Shown: positions 46,808-54,820 of the stretch, one piece after another | Position numbering within the stretch: the first letter of the stretch is position 1 | Layout of the letters: each line of letters begins with the position of its first letter | From: Prevotella sp. | GTDB taxonomy: Bacteria > Bacteroidota > Bacteroidia > Bacteroidales > Bacteroidaceae | NCBI GenBank assembly: GCA_017428055.1 | Contig: JAFRRN010000078.1 | Span: 45,261 to 109,260, forward strand | Length of the DNA stretch: 64,000 nucleotides | Direction: 5' to 3' | Notes under the pieces: model-generated | The model's input: only the letters and a program-made list of their open reading frames with translations | Databases searched by the model: none | Told to the model about the DNA's origin: nothing | Program-made: the position numbers and the translations under genes

Positions 46808-48427
46808 ATGCGCCAGCCTTTTTTTACCTTTTTCCTTCTCGCCTTCTTACTCTTACTCACCGCTTGCCACGACGAAGACCCCAAGAACTACTTGGAGGTG
46901 GACGAGGCGTATGCCGACGCCAACAGCCTATACATCAATGCCGTTGCCTCCTTATATAATTATATAGGGGGCGAAGCCGACTCGCAAGGATTGCAAGGCA
47001 CGGGACGGGGCGTGTACGACTACAACACGTTCACCACAGACGAGGCCATCGTGCCGACGCGCGGCGGTGACTGGTACGACGGCGGTTATTGGCAAAACCT
47101 GTACCTACACCAATGGACGGAAGACGACAGCGAGCTATACGAGACATGGAAATACCTCTACAAGGTGGTGACGCTCTGCAACCGCTCCCTGCAACGGCTC
47201 GACGAATATGCCAACCTGCTCACCACGCAGGAACTGACGAAGCACAAGGCTGAAGTACGAGCCATCCGGGCCATGTATTACTATTACCTGATGGACATGT
47301 TTGGCCGCATCCCAATCGTCACAGACAACAACACCCCCGCCAACGAGGTGAAACAGAGCAAGCGCAGCGAGGCGTTCCGGTTCATCGTCGACGAATTGCA
47401 GGAGGTAGCCATGTCGCTAACAGACAACCACAGCAACAAGAGGGGTGAATACTACGGACGAATCACACGCCCCGTGGCATTCTTCCTCCTCGCCAAATTG
47501 GCTCTCAACGCCCCCATCTATACCGACGACGACTGGACCGACGACATCATCCCCGACGGCAGGGACATCGACTTCCCCATCGGCGACGTACACATGAACG
47601 CCTACGAGGCAACCATCGCCTATTGCGAGATGCTGACGGCAAGCGGCTACAGGCTCGAAGAATTCTATGAGGACAACTTCACCGTAGCCAACGAGACATC
47701 GTGGGAAAACATCTTCACCATTCCCATGGACAAACTCCTGTTCACCACCAAGTTCGACAACATCGCACGGTCGTGCCACTACAACCACGGGGCAGCCATC
47801 GGGCTGGACGGGCTCAACGGACCCTCCGCCACCATCACCACGGTCAAGACGTTTGGATATGGAACCGACGACATCGACAAACGATACTACATCAATTTCT
47901 ATAGCGACACCATCGCCGTGGGGAAGAAAGTCATCACGCTCGACGACGGCACACCATTGGTCTACCACCCCCTCGAAATGGAGATCGACCTCTCCGGCTC
48001 GCCCTACGAGAAGACGGCGGGCGCAAGGATGGCTAAATACGAGATTGACAACAACACGGTGGAAGCCAACGACATCGTGCTCTTCCGCTTTGGCGACGCC
48101 ATCCTCATGAAGGCGGAAGCACTCATCCGCAACGGAGAAGACGGATTCGCCATCATCAACCTGATACGTGAACGCGCCGGCATGGACGGACTCCAAGGCA
48201 CAGGCTCACAAGAGGCCGACCTGTCAACCATCCTCGACGAGCGGCTGCGCGAGTTGGTATGGGAGGGGTGGCGGCGGCAAGACCTCATCCGCTTCGGACG
48301 CTTCCACCTGCCATACGACCTGCGCCCGCAGCTACCCAAGGAGCGAAACCGCTACACCATCGTGTTCCCCATACCACAAACGGCTCTCGACCTCAACCAT
48401 AACCTCACGCAAAACCCGGGGTATTGA
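46808..48427 (+). CDS. SusD/RagB-family glycan-binding lipoprotein
   Basis: A 539-residue outer-membrane lipoprotein with a lipobox at LLTAC (Cys20). SusD hallmarks are the N-terminal TPR-like helices (YINAVASLYNYIGGEAD, CNRSLQRLDEYANLLT), AEVRAIRAMYYYYLMDMFGRIPIV and a C-terminal LRELVWEGWRRQDLIRFGRF with the ending IVFPIPQTALDLNHNLTQNPGY, near diagnostic. It caps the SusC pore and binds glycan at the cell surface. It follows susC by 84 bases in one operon. A long hairpin (48504-48589) follows the stop. Confidence 0.96.
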   Translation: MRQPFFTFFLLAFLLLLTACHDEDPKNYLEVDEAYADANSLYINAVASLYNYIGGEADSQGLQGTGRGVYDYNTFTTDEAIVPTRGGDWYDGGYWQNLYLHQWTEDDSELYETWKYLYKVVTLCNRSLQRLDEYANLLTTQELTKHKAEVRAIRAMYYYYLMDMFGRIPIVTDNNTPANEVKQSKRSEAFRFIVDELQEVAMSLTDNHSNKRGEYYGRITRPVAFFLLAKLALNAPIYTDDDWTDDIIPDGRDIDFPIGDVHMNAYEATIAYCEMLTASGYRLEEFYEDNFTVANETSWENIFTIPMDKLLFTTKFDNIARSCHYNHGAAIGLDGLNGPSATITTVKTFGYGTDDIDKRYYINFYSDTIAVGKKVITLDDGTPLVYHPLEMEIDLSGSPYEKTAGARMAKYEIDNNTVEANDIVLFRFGDAILMKAEALIRNGEDGFAIINLIRERAGMDGLQGTGSQEADLSTILDERLRELVWEGWRRQDLIRFGRFHLPYDLRPQLPKERNRYTIVFPIPQTALDLNHNLTQNPGY

Positions 48428-48503
48428 GGTCTGGGTCACATAAATGACAACCCATAAGGCATCTATCAAGACCTTTCGCTTTTCAAGTATGATATATTTA
48501 ACC

Positions 48504-48589
48504 GCCCTCCTTGGCGCATGGCCCGCAGCGGGGCTTCATGCAGGCCTTGGGAGGCCTGCGCCCCACGCCGTCCATGCGCCAAGGAGGGC
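48504..48589. repeat. Long nested inverted repeat after susD
   Basis: An 18-bp perfect outer arm GCCCTCCTTGGCGCATGG (48504-48521) pairs with 48572-48589, and an inner 8-bp perfect arm GCAGGCCT pairs with AGGCCTGC (48540-48547 with 52-59); GGGGC and GCCCC add pairs between. It is much more GC-rich than its surroundings. It may end the susCD transcript or be an extragenic repeat. Confidence 0.6.
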
Positions 48590-48649
48590 GTTGGTTTCAC
48601 TTCTCACGTTCCGCGTCCCTTCACGTTGCGTCAAGGATGCACTTCAGTT

Positions 48650-49366
48650 CTAACGCACAGGGCGCACGGATCGCTCGCCGTAGCGGTTGTCGTACCAGTA
48701 GCGCCAGTACGCGCCGTCCGAATTGAAGTACAGGTAGTAGGCGCTGCCCTCGTCGTTAGGCGTAGACGACCAATAGATGCCGTAGTAGCCCACATCGTAG
48801 AGCTCGCCATTCCAACGGTAGCCCGCAGCGGGGAGGAAGATGCTGTTGCCATTCTTCTTGCTGGTGAACTTCCCATCCGCGACTCCTTGATAGGTGGTCC
48901 ACTCGTAGGTGCAGTTGTCAATCAACTCCTGGATTTCGTCTTCTGTGGGCATCCGCCAGTCGCCGCCCCACCTCATGCGGGCGACATCGTACTTCGTGCC
49001 GCCGATGTCAGTTCCCAAATCCATATACGAACCATTCACGTAGAACTGGTAATTATCCTCTGTGTATTCCTGCTTCTCCCCAAGCTCTCCCCAAGCGAAG
49101 TACTCGCCGTATTGCTCGGGCGAGGTCGCGCCGATGTTGAAGCTTGCCCACTTTGTGCCGCTGGGCAATCCAAGGTCTACCGCCTCGCCGCCTCCAACGT
49201 TGCCCGGGTCGCCTGGGTTGTCCTTGCCGAGGACTTTGTTCACCACCAGCGTGGCGTCGGTGATATTCACGCTGCCGTCGTTGTTCACGTCATAGTGATA
49301 CTTTTGCGCATTCGCGCCCATGACTCCAAGCCATAGGGTCGCGAAAAATAAAACGAATCTCTTCAT
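48650..49366 (-). CDS. Exported dockerin-like plus FISUMP-type domain protein
   Basis: A 238-residue protein with signal peptide (MKRFVLFFATLWLGVMGANA). Directly after it comes a dockerin-like calcium loop (YDVNNDGSVNITDATLVVN; D-x-N-x-D-x-x-x-x-x-x-D type). The rest is a FISUMP/DUF1566-like C-type-lectin-fold domain with VDLGLPSGTKWASFNIGA, WRMPTEDEIQEL and a final SVRPVR, a common signature in Prevotella and Fibrobacter exported proteins. Dockerin-like repeats in Bacteroidota often serve attachment or T9SS-like roles, not a cellulosome. The variable-looking Tyr/Trp/Asn-rich C-terminus (YLYFNSDGAYWRYWYDN) could bind ligand. The role is unknown; the domain match is good. Confidence 0.82.
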   Translation of the reverse strand: MKRFVLFFATLWLGVMGANAQKYHYDVNNDGSVNITDATLVVNKVLGKDNPGDPGNVGGGEAVDLGLPSGTKWASFNIGATSPEQYGEYFAWGELGEKQEYTEDNYQFYVNGSYMDLGTDIGGTKYDVARMRWGGDWRMPTEDEIQELIDNCTYEWTTYQGVADGKFTSKKNGNSIFLPAAGYRWNGELYDVGYYGIYWSSTPNDEGSAYYLYFNSDGAYWRYWYDNRYGERSVRPVR

Positions 49367-49534
49367 AAGCTGAATAATTTGTTAGGTTATTGTAATGATG
49401 TCGAAATTTACACATATTATAACAATTTGCAAAACTACCCCCCGTTTTAGTATTTATTAACCTTATCGCCTTTATATTAATGATTATTAATACCTACATC
49501 TGCAATAGGATATTGTTTACCCTGGAATCATTTT
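49367..49534. other. AT-rich spacer upstream of a repeat array
   Basis: No gene. The first part contains the likely promoter of the dockerin protein, and the rest is AT-rich. Confidence 0.35.
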
Positions 49535-49595
49535 GGCTATGGCCGCACACCCTTTCGGCTATGGGCGCAAGACCTTTCGGCTATAGCCGCAAGGT
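49535..49595. repeat. 22-bp-period repeat array, three units
   Basis: GGCTATGG at 49535, GGCTATGG at 49557 and GGCTATAG at 49579 are spaced exactly 22 bases, with CGCA-containing second halves. It is related to the metG-nadB array at 33631 and lies between the dockerin protein and the M6 protease genes. Confidence 0.6.
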
Positions 49596-49696
49596 GGCAA
49601 AGCATACATCCGCACCCGACGGAGACCATATATACGTCCGCGAAACCATGCCTCCACACCCACGAAACCACCCCTCCGTTCCCACTACATACCATG

Positions 49697-49798
49697 TCGC
49701 CTACGGCGAGAAAACCCACATAATCATTTTGAACCATTTTGAATCAAATTTTGAATGAATTTCTGCACGAAGTGCATGATAGGTGTCGCCTACGGCGA
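49697..49798. repeat. Hairpin repeat unit, GCAC-N3-GTGC and TCGCC-N3-GGCGA
   Basis: TCGCCTACGGCGA at 49697-49709 and 49786-49798, with GCACGAAGTGC at 49765-49775. The same stems, with different loops (TTT, CTT, GTA), recur in the array at 60765-61090. Flanks share AAATTTTGAAT and AAAATCA phrases. Confidence 0.6.
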
Positions 49799-49909
49799 GA
49801 AATTATACAAAATCATTTTCAAAATCATACAAAATCATTAGACCTATATGGTTGGAAGCTTTTTGTACAATTTTGAACAATATTGGATGAATAGTAATTA
49901 GAGTGTGGT

Positions 49910-52465
49910 CTAATGTTGGATGTATTTCTTCCCGTCTCTTATGTAGATGCCCTTTCGGAGATGGATTGCCTCGACCTTTCTTCCCGTCAGGTCGTAGGTA
50001 GTGCCTTGGTTCGTGGCGTGTGCTGCACTTGTAGACGGGAGGATGATGCCCGTTCCTTGCTGCTCGTGGTTAATGATGTTGAACACCACCTCTTTGACAT
50101 CGTTGGTTGGGAGAGAGTCATTCCCCGGTGCGACGAAGTAGGCGCGGTAAGCGCGGATGACGGCACGGTTTTCCTCCGCGGTGAAGTATTTGTTGTTGAC
50201 GAGGTACTTGGCTCCGGCTGGCACGTACCCCCTCCCCGTGGTTCCCACCATTTTCCATCCGTTGGCCGTCTCCACGAGTGGGTCATGCTCGCCGATGGCC
50301 TCGTTCACTTGTATGTAGTGGTTGAACGCAGTGGTCTCCGGGCTGCCGTCTTCGTCCATCTTGATGAGTATGGGCTCGTATGCGCGAATGCCATTCCGCG
50401 TGTCTTCGGTGATGTTCAGCACGTATTTGCCCTCGTCGTTCTCCGTCACGTCCGTCAGTCGGTACACCTCCGCACCCTCGCCCCAGCATGAGCGGACTTC
50501 CTGTACGTTCATGTTGAATGGCAGCCATAGCGTGTTGTAGATGGCGGGGGTGAATTGGCGGTTGATGGTTGCCGATGAATAGAGTCCCGTCTCTATCTGT
50601 TGTGGCAGGGGTGTGTCTTGGTCAAGCGTCAGCACGTTGTCTTGGTCGAGTGTCCGATAGATGAAAGTCATGCTCCCTTGGTCGTCGCCATTCTCCTCGA
50701 TAGCCCATAGCTCGTGGTCGGTGAGAGCCTGTGGCGTTGCGCCGCCTCCCCAGTAATAGGGCGCGGGGCTGTTCCCCTCCATCAGCGCGTCGTTGTCATC
50801 GAGGTTGAGGCACAACCCCTTCGCCGCATACCTGTTGTTGAGGTTGGTGGCTATCTCGCTGCCCGTCGTACCCCAGTTGCTTCCCAATAGTTGGGTGAGG
50901 CAGTCCACCCGGTAGGGGTAAGCATCCAAAGAGAGGAAGCCGGGGTCGCTTCCCCCTGCCTGGAATATGGTCATGCGCGGGTGGGTGTTGGTGGCATGTC
51001 GGCTCTTCAGCTTCTGCTCGTTGGTGCAGTTCAGGCAGTTGTTGCGCCATAGGGCTTGGTCGTAGTGGACGTAGGTGATGAGCAGTCCGTGCCAGGGCAG
51101 CGACGTGTCCCATCCTTGTTGTTGCCTGTTCTCTATCAAGTAGTATTCGCCCTCGATGCTTTGTGCGCTTCCAGGCATGTAGACGACGTAGGCGTTGCCG
51201 CCATTGTCGCCTCTCACGGGCTTGATGTCGGTGACTTTCTGCGGCTCGTCAAGCACGACGGGCTCCACCCATCCTGCGCACCATTTCTCAAAAGCCGTGA
51301 ACCCTGCCGGCTGGTAGCCCGCGCGGAGCTCTTCCCAGTCGTCGTGTCCGCCATTCCATGTGCCGTTATAGGTGCCTTCATCCATGAGGTCCCATTGCCC
51401 CATCCCATAGTTCTCGTAGGCGATGTCGTACATGTCGGGGTAGCCGATGCAATGTGAGAACTCGTGGCAAAATGTGCCGATGCCAGCGATCTGTGTGCCA
51501 TTGACGATGAAGTTGTCTGTCCCGCTCTCGTATTTCCCGTTGGTCGCCAACTCGTTGGAACAGGCATATTGGTTGATGGTGATTTGCTTGCCATCGATGG
51601 TGGTGGTAATGGCTTGGTAGGCGTATGCCAAGTAATACTCATGGGGCCATACGCAATCCTCGCTGCCGCCATCGGCTTCGCCTTGCCCGGCATAGAGGAC
51701 AAACACCTGGTCTACCACGTTGTCGCCATCCCAGTCGTATTGCGAGAAGTCGATACCATTGGCTATGGCGAGGCTGGCCGCCTCGTAAACCATCTCGCCG
51801 GGATGGGAGTCGTTGTCGCTGGCGTTGTTCGCCCCATAGTAATGGTGGCAATGGGAGAGGGTGTAGGGACCCGCCACGTCGAAGTCGAGTTCAAACTGTC
51901 CATGGCTCTGGTCGATGAAATAGTCTTTCACGCTGCCCGTGAAAGGCCCGCATTGTGGGTCATTGCCCAAGTCTCGTTGGTTGATGATTTTCTCGTATAG
52001 TTCTTTCGTGGTGGTGCAACCTAACAAGGCAGGGGTCTCCTCGCTGAACGATACCGCCTCTTCGTAGGTGGTTTCGCCGTTCTCCGTATAACTGCCCGCC
52101 GGAAATTGGACGAGGATGACGATGCCCTTTTTCTCTCCCTGGAACGTACTCTTGTCGGTGGGAATGCCGTTGAGGCGGCGGGGATGCGCGAAGGAGGGGC
52201 GATGGATAGCGGGTGTGAGGGCTTGCTCTTCTTTCACAAGGGAATAGGTGTTCCTCTCATTCTTGGCGTAGGTGTTCCCGTTGCGGTCAATGAGGACATG
52301 GCCATGTTCGTCGCCCCGCAACTCTGCATGTACCTTCGTGCCGTCGTCTATGGTGATGGTCTTCCATATCCCCCGTTTGGCGGGTACGGCATAGAGGGAT
52401 AGACATGCCGTCATGACTATCATGAACATCGTTAACCTAAATACCTCTCGTCTGATTCTTGCCAT
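49910..52465 (-). CDS. M6-family (immune-inhibitor-A-like) metalloprotease
   Basis: An 851-residue exported protein. The zinc site is HEFSHCIGYPD (His334, Glu335, His338, Asp344), the M6 form of HExxH. A pro-region of about 105 residues with a KGIVILVQFP strand precedes it, and calcium-type turns (DWDGDNVVDQV) follow the pattern of the family. MDEGTYNGTWNGGHDDW and FEKWCAGWVEP are typical. The last 35 residues (YDLTGRKVEAIHLRKGIYIR) resemble a Bacteroidota sorting tail. It should be cell-surface or secreted and cut proteins; the target is unknown. A TAACTTTG promoter element is upstream. Confidence 0.95.
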   Translation of the reverse strand: MARIRREVFRLTMFMIVMTACLSLYAVPAKRGIWKTITIDDGTKVHAELRGDEHGHVLIDRNGNTYAKNERNTYSLVKEEQALTPAIHRPSFAHPRRLNGIPTDKSTFQGEKKGIVILVQFPAGSYTENGETTYEEAVSFSEETPALLGCTTTKELYEKIINQRDLGNDPQCGPFTGSVKDYFIDQSHGQFELDFDVAGPYTLSHCHHYYGANNASDNDSHPGEMVYEAASLAIANGIDFSQYDWDGDNVVDQVFVLYAGQGEADGGSEDCVWPHEYYLAYAYQAITTTIDGKQITINQYACSNELATNGKYESGTDNFIVNGTQIAGIGTFCHEFSHCIGYPDMYDIAYENYGMGQWDLMDEGTYNGTWNGGHDDWEELRAGYQPAGFTAFEKWCAGWVEPVVLDEPQKVTDIKPVRGDNGGNAYVVYMPGSAQSIEGEYYLIENRQQQGWDTSLPWHGLLITYVHYDQALWRNNCLNCTNEQKLKSRHATNTHPRMTIFQAGGSDPGFLSLDAYPYRVDCLTQLLGSNWGTTGSEIATNLNNRYAAKGLCLNLDDNDALMEGNSPAPYYWGGGATPQALTDHELWAIEENGDDQGSMTFIYRTLDQDNVLTLDQDTPLPQQIETGLYSSATINRQFTPAIYNTLWLPFNMNVQEVRSCWGEGAEVYRLTDVTENDEGKYVLNITEDTRNGIRAYEPILIKMDEDGSPETTAFNHYIQVNEAIGEHDPLVETANGWKMVGTTGRGYVPAGAKYLVNNKYFTAEENRAVIRAYRAYFVAPGNDSLPTNDVKEVVFNIINHEQQGTGIILPSTSAAHATNQGTTYDLTGRKVEAIHLRKGIYIRDGKKYIQH

Positions 52466-52496
52466 CCTTTTCCGCCCTCATTCTTGATTCACGCGG

Positions 52497-52504
52497 CAAA
52501 GTTA
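52497..52504 (-). promoter_or_regulatory. -7 element TAACTTTG for the M6 protease
   Basis: On the minus strand TAACTTTG, 31 bases before the start at 52465. Confidence 0.5.
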
Positions 52505-52562
52505 CGAATATTTTTTTGAATAATGAATGATGGCAATCGATTATACTGGTGTTTAAGACAAG

Positions 52563-52598
52563 AAAAGCGACAAGCGAGTGACTTCGCTTGCCGCTTTT
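52563..52598 (-). terminator. Terminator after tRNA-Pro
   Basis: A 15-bp stem with one G-U pair on the minus strand (AAAAGCGGCAAGCGA / TCGCTTGTCGCTTTT), immediately following the tRNA's CCA, then CTTGTC. Confidence 0.8.
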
Positions 52599-52673
52599 GG
52601 TCGGGATGAGGCGACTCGAACGCCCGACCCCTACGTCCCGAACGTAGTGCGCTACCAACTGCGCTACATCCCG
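52598..52673 (-). tRNA. tRNA-Pro (CGG)
   Basis: Cloverleaf with acceptor CGGGATG/CATCCCG, D-arm GCGCAGTTGGTAGCGC, anticodon loop TTCGGGA (anticodon CGG) on a CTACG/CGTAG stem, T-arm GTTCGAGTC and an encoded CCA. It is transcribed divergently from tRNA-Phe. Confidence 0.95.
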
Positions 52674-52684
52674 ATTAGCGTGTG

Positions 52685-52692
52685 CAAAGGTA
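52685..52692 (-). promoter_or_regulatory. -7 element TACCTTTG for tRNA-Pro
   Basis: TACCTTTG on the minus strand, 11 bases before the mature 5' end, the same octamer that serves tRNA-Phe. Confidence 0.6.
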
Positions 52693-52732
52693 ATATAAAA
52701 TAATGGAAATGTCACATTTTTTCTCCAAAAAA

Positions 52733-52764
52733 TTTGTGGGAATGTAAAAAATGTATTACCTTTG
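52733..52764 (+). promoter_or_regulatory. -33/-7 promoter for tRNA-Phe
   Basis: TTTG (52733-52736), 20 bases, then TACCTTTG (52757-52764), 20 bases before the mature tRNA. Confidence 0.65.
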
Positions 52765-52784
52765 CAACCGCAAAACAGCGAAAT

Positions 52785-52857
52785 GGTGCCTTAGCTCAGT
52801 TGGTAGAGCATCGGACTGAAAATCCGTGTGTCCCCGGTTCGATTCCTGGAGGTACCA
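52785..52857 (+). tRNA. tRNA-Phe (GAA)
   Basis: Acceptor GGTGCCT/AGGTACC, anticodon loop CTGAAAA (anticodon GAA) on TCGGA/TCCGT, T-arm GGTTCGATTCC, discriminator A; CCA is not encoded. A hairpin terminator follows. Confidence 0.96.
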
Positions 52858-52870
52858 CTTTTTAAGAAGA

Positions 52871-52897
52871 AAGCTCCGAAAATTCGGAGCTTTTTTT
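52871..52897. terminator. Terminator between tRNA-Phe and murF
   Basis: AAGCTCCGAA / TTCGGAGCTT, 10-bp perfect stem, then seven T on the plus strand. It may serve both converging units. Confidence 0.85.
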
Positions 52898-52899
52898 GT

Positions 52900-54195
52900 C
52901 TATAAGATTTCAGGGAGTTGCCACAGATTCATGCTGTTGCTGCCCTTGATAAGGATATATTTCTTATTGATGCCTTCGTCAAGGATGGCTTTCTTCACCT
53001 CTTCCACGTCGTTGAACATGCGATAGCGGCATGGGACTTTGCCAAATTCCGTCCCCACGAGCCATACGTTTTCCCATCCGTACTCCTCCATGAGGTTGAC
53101 GATGCGCCGATGTTCCTCTTCGCTTGCCTCGCCCAGTTCCCTCATGTCGCCCAAGATGGCCATTTTGGGTGACACCTCCATGAGTTGGAAATTGTCAATT
53201 GCCGCTTTCATGCTCGATGGGTTGGCGTTGTAGGCATCTACGATGAGGTGGTTCTTGCCCGTTGCCTCCATCTGCGACCGGTTGTTGGTGGGGATGTAAT
53301 TGCTTAGGGCATGGTGTATCTGTTCGGGTGAAACGCCAAAATGCAAGCCGATGGTGATCGCCGCCAGCATGTTGTCGATGTTGTAAGAGCCGATGAGGTG
53401 TGTCTGTATCTCTTGGTAGACACCTTGGCCGTTGTGCCATTCAAACTTCAGGAAAGGCGCGCAGCTGACGATTCTCCCTTGCACCGAGCATTCCTCCCCC
53501 GTTCCATACTCGATGGCCCGGCAGACGTCTCGTCTTTGTGCCATCTGTAAGAGGTGTTCGTTGTCGCCATTGACAAACGCCAAAGCGTCGTGAGCCTTTA
53601 GGTAATCGTATAGTTCGCCTTTGGTTTGCATCACGCCCTCAAACGAGCCGAAGCCCTGTAGGTGTGCCTTACCTACGTTGGTGATAAGTCCACAGGTGGG
53701 TTCTGCCGTTTCCACCAGTGTCTTGATGTCGCCAGGGTGGCTTGCGCCCATCTCGACGACAGCTATCTCGTGTTGTTCATTGAGGCGGAAGAGCGTCTTT
53801 GGCACACCCACGTCGTTGTTGAAGTTGCCTTGGGTGTATAGGGTATTGTATCGCTCTGACAACACGGCGGCAACCAGTTCCTTGGTCGTTGTCTTGCCGT
53901 TGGTACCCGTGATGCCGATGACGGGGATGTCGAACTGCCGACGATGCTCTCGCGCCAAGTCCTTGAAAGCCTGCAACACGTCGTCCACCAAGATGAAACG
54001 CCCGTCTTGTTGGTATTCGGGATTGTCGATGACGGCGTATGCGCAACCTTTCCCGATGGCTGCCGATGCAAACTTGTTGCCATCAAACGACTGTCCTTTC
54101 AATGCGAAGAAGATGCTGCCTTCGGGGCAGTCGCGCGAGTCGGTGGTGATGATGGGATGTTGTTGGTAAATGTGGTATAGCTCTTGGATTTCCAT
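52900..54195 (-). CDS. murF: UDP-N-acetylmuramoyl-tripeptide:D-Ala-D-Ala ligase
   Basis: A 431-residue Mur ligase. The ATP loop is GITGTNGKTTTKE (about residues 94-106). N-terminal motifs TTDSRDCPEGSIFFALKG and the central HAEVVEMGASHPGDI-type sequence (AVVEMGASHPGDI) are MurF-like. LGDMRELGEASEEEH and DAYNANPSSMKAAID are signature blocks of MurF, not of MurE or MurD. It adds D-Ala-D-Ala to UDP-MurNAc-tripeptide. It follows a DUF486 gene with a 13-base gap. The length is normal. Confidence 0.97.
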   Translation of the reverse strand: MEIQELYHIYQQHPIITTDSRDCPEGSIFFALKGQSFDGNKFASAAIGKGCAYAVIDNPEYQQDGRFILVDDVLQAFKDLAREHRRQFDIPVIGITGTNGKTTTKELVAAVLSERYNTLYTQGNFNNDVGVPKTLFRLNEQHEIAVVEMGASHPGDIKTLVETAEPTCGLITNVGKAHLQGFGSFEGVMQTKGELYDYLKAHDALAFVNGDNEHLLQMAQRRDVCRAIEYGTGEECSVQGRIVSCAPFLKFEWHNGQGVYQEIQTHLIGSYNIDNMLAAITIGLHFGVSPEQIHHALSNYIPTNNRSQMEATGKNHLIVDAYNANPSSMKAAIDNFQLMEVSPKMAILGDMRELGEASEEEHRRIVNLMEEYGWENVWLVGTEFGKVPCRYRMFNDVEEVKKAILDEGINKKYILIKGSNSMNLWQLPEIL

Positions 54196-54208
54196 GGTAA
54201 ATAGTTTG

Positions 54209-54577
54209 TTATTTCATGAAGACAAAATAGACGGCGGCGATGAGGCAGAGGAATGCCGCGACATGATTCCAATGGATATGTTCGTGTTGGAACATCATGT
54301 TGGCGACGATGCCAAAGACCACCAATGAGATGCACTCTTGGATGACTTTCAATTGGACAAGGGAGAAGGGACCTCCATTGCCCGCATAGCCTATGCGGTT
54401 GGCAGGTACTTGGCAACAATATTCAAAGAAAGCGATTCCCCACGAGAATGCTATCACCCCTACCAATGGCCAATTGCTGCTCACCCCTGTTTGCTGTAAT
54501 CGAAGATGCCCATACCAAGCCAATGTCATGAACACGTTGCTCAAGATGAGCAATAAGACGGTATATACTCCACTCAT
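54209..54577 (-). CDS. DUF486 family inner-membrane protein
   Basis: A 122-residue protein counted from the ATG at 54577, the likely start as a TACTTTTG element lies upstream; an earlier ATG adds 14 residues. It has four hydrophobic helices (LLLILSNVFMTLAWYGHL, PLVGVIAFSWGIAFFEY, ISLVVFGIVANMM, AAFLCLIAAVYFVF), the DUF486 pattern that resembles half a drug/metabolite transporter. GYAGNGGPFSLVQLKVIQE is a conserved block. It is encoded right before murF; the functional link is unknown. Confidence 0.88.
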   Translation of the reverse strand: MSGVYTVLLLILSNVFMTLAWYGHLRLQQTGVSSNWPLVGVIAFSWGIAFFEYCCQVPANRIGYAGNGGPFSLVQLKVIQECISLVVFGIVANMMFQHEHIHWNHVAAFLCLIAAVYFVFMK

Positions 54578-54606
54578 AGTCTGACTATCTGTTTTTAAAA
54601 AACATG

Positions 54607-54614
54607 CAAAAGTA
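54607..54614 (-). promoter_or_regulatory. -7 element TACTTTTG for DUF486-murF
   Basis: TACTTTTG on the minus strand, 29 bases before the ATG at 54577. Confidence 0.5.
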
Positions 54615-54763
54615 CGCATATTCTATGAAAACACCAAAATGAAATCATTTCAAATAACGGCTTGTCTGTTTTTTTCATCATATTTACCCAAGGAAATTTC
54701 AAGGCTTGGGAAAATAAATAGTTGATTTTTCACGTTTTATTCTTGTATTCTTCATAAAAGTTG

Positions 54764-54771
54764 TATCTTTG
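54764..54771 (+). promoter_or_regulatory. -7 element TATCTTTG for the GH109-like gene
   Basis: TATCTTTG, 49 bases before the ATG at 54821, with a CTTG near the -33 position (18-base gap). Confidence 0.55.
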
Positions 54772-54820
54772 TGCAAAATCTATTCCATCAAGCCTTAACA
54801 CATTTTATTATAAATATAAC

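Noticed and set aside
48444-48653. Short plus-strand frames over the hairpin after susD
   Set aside because: They exist only because of the GC-rich inverted repeat; no start signal or protein-like composition.
48650-49366. Diversity-generating retroelement target gene
   Set aside because: The lectin-like C-terminus invites this idea, but there is no reverse transcriptase or template repeat nearby and the codons lack the AAY-rich pattern.
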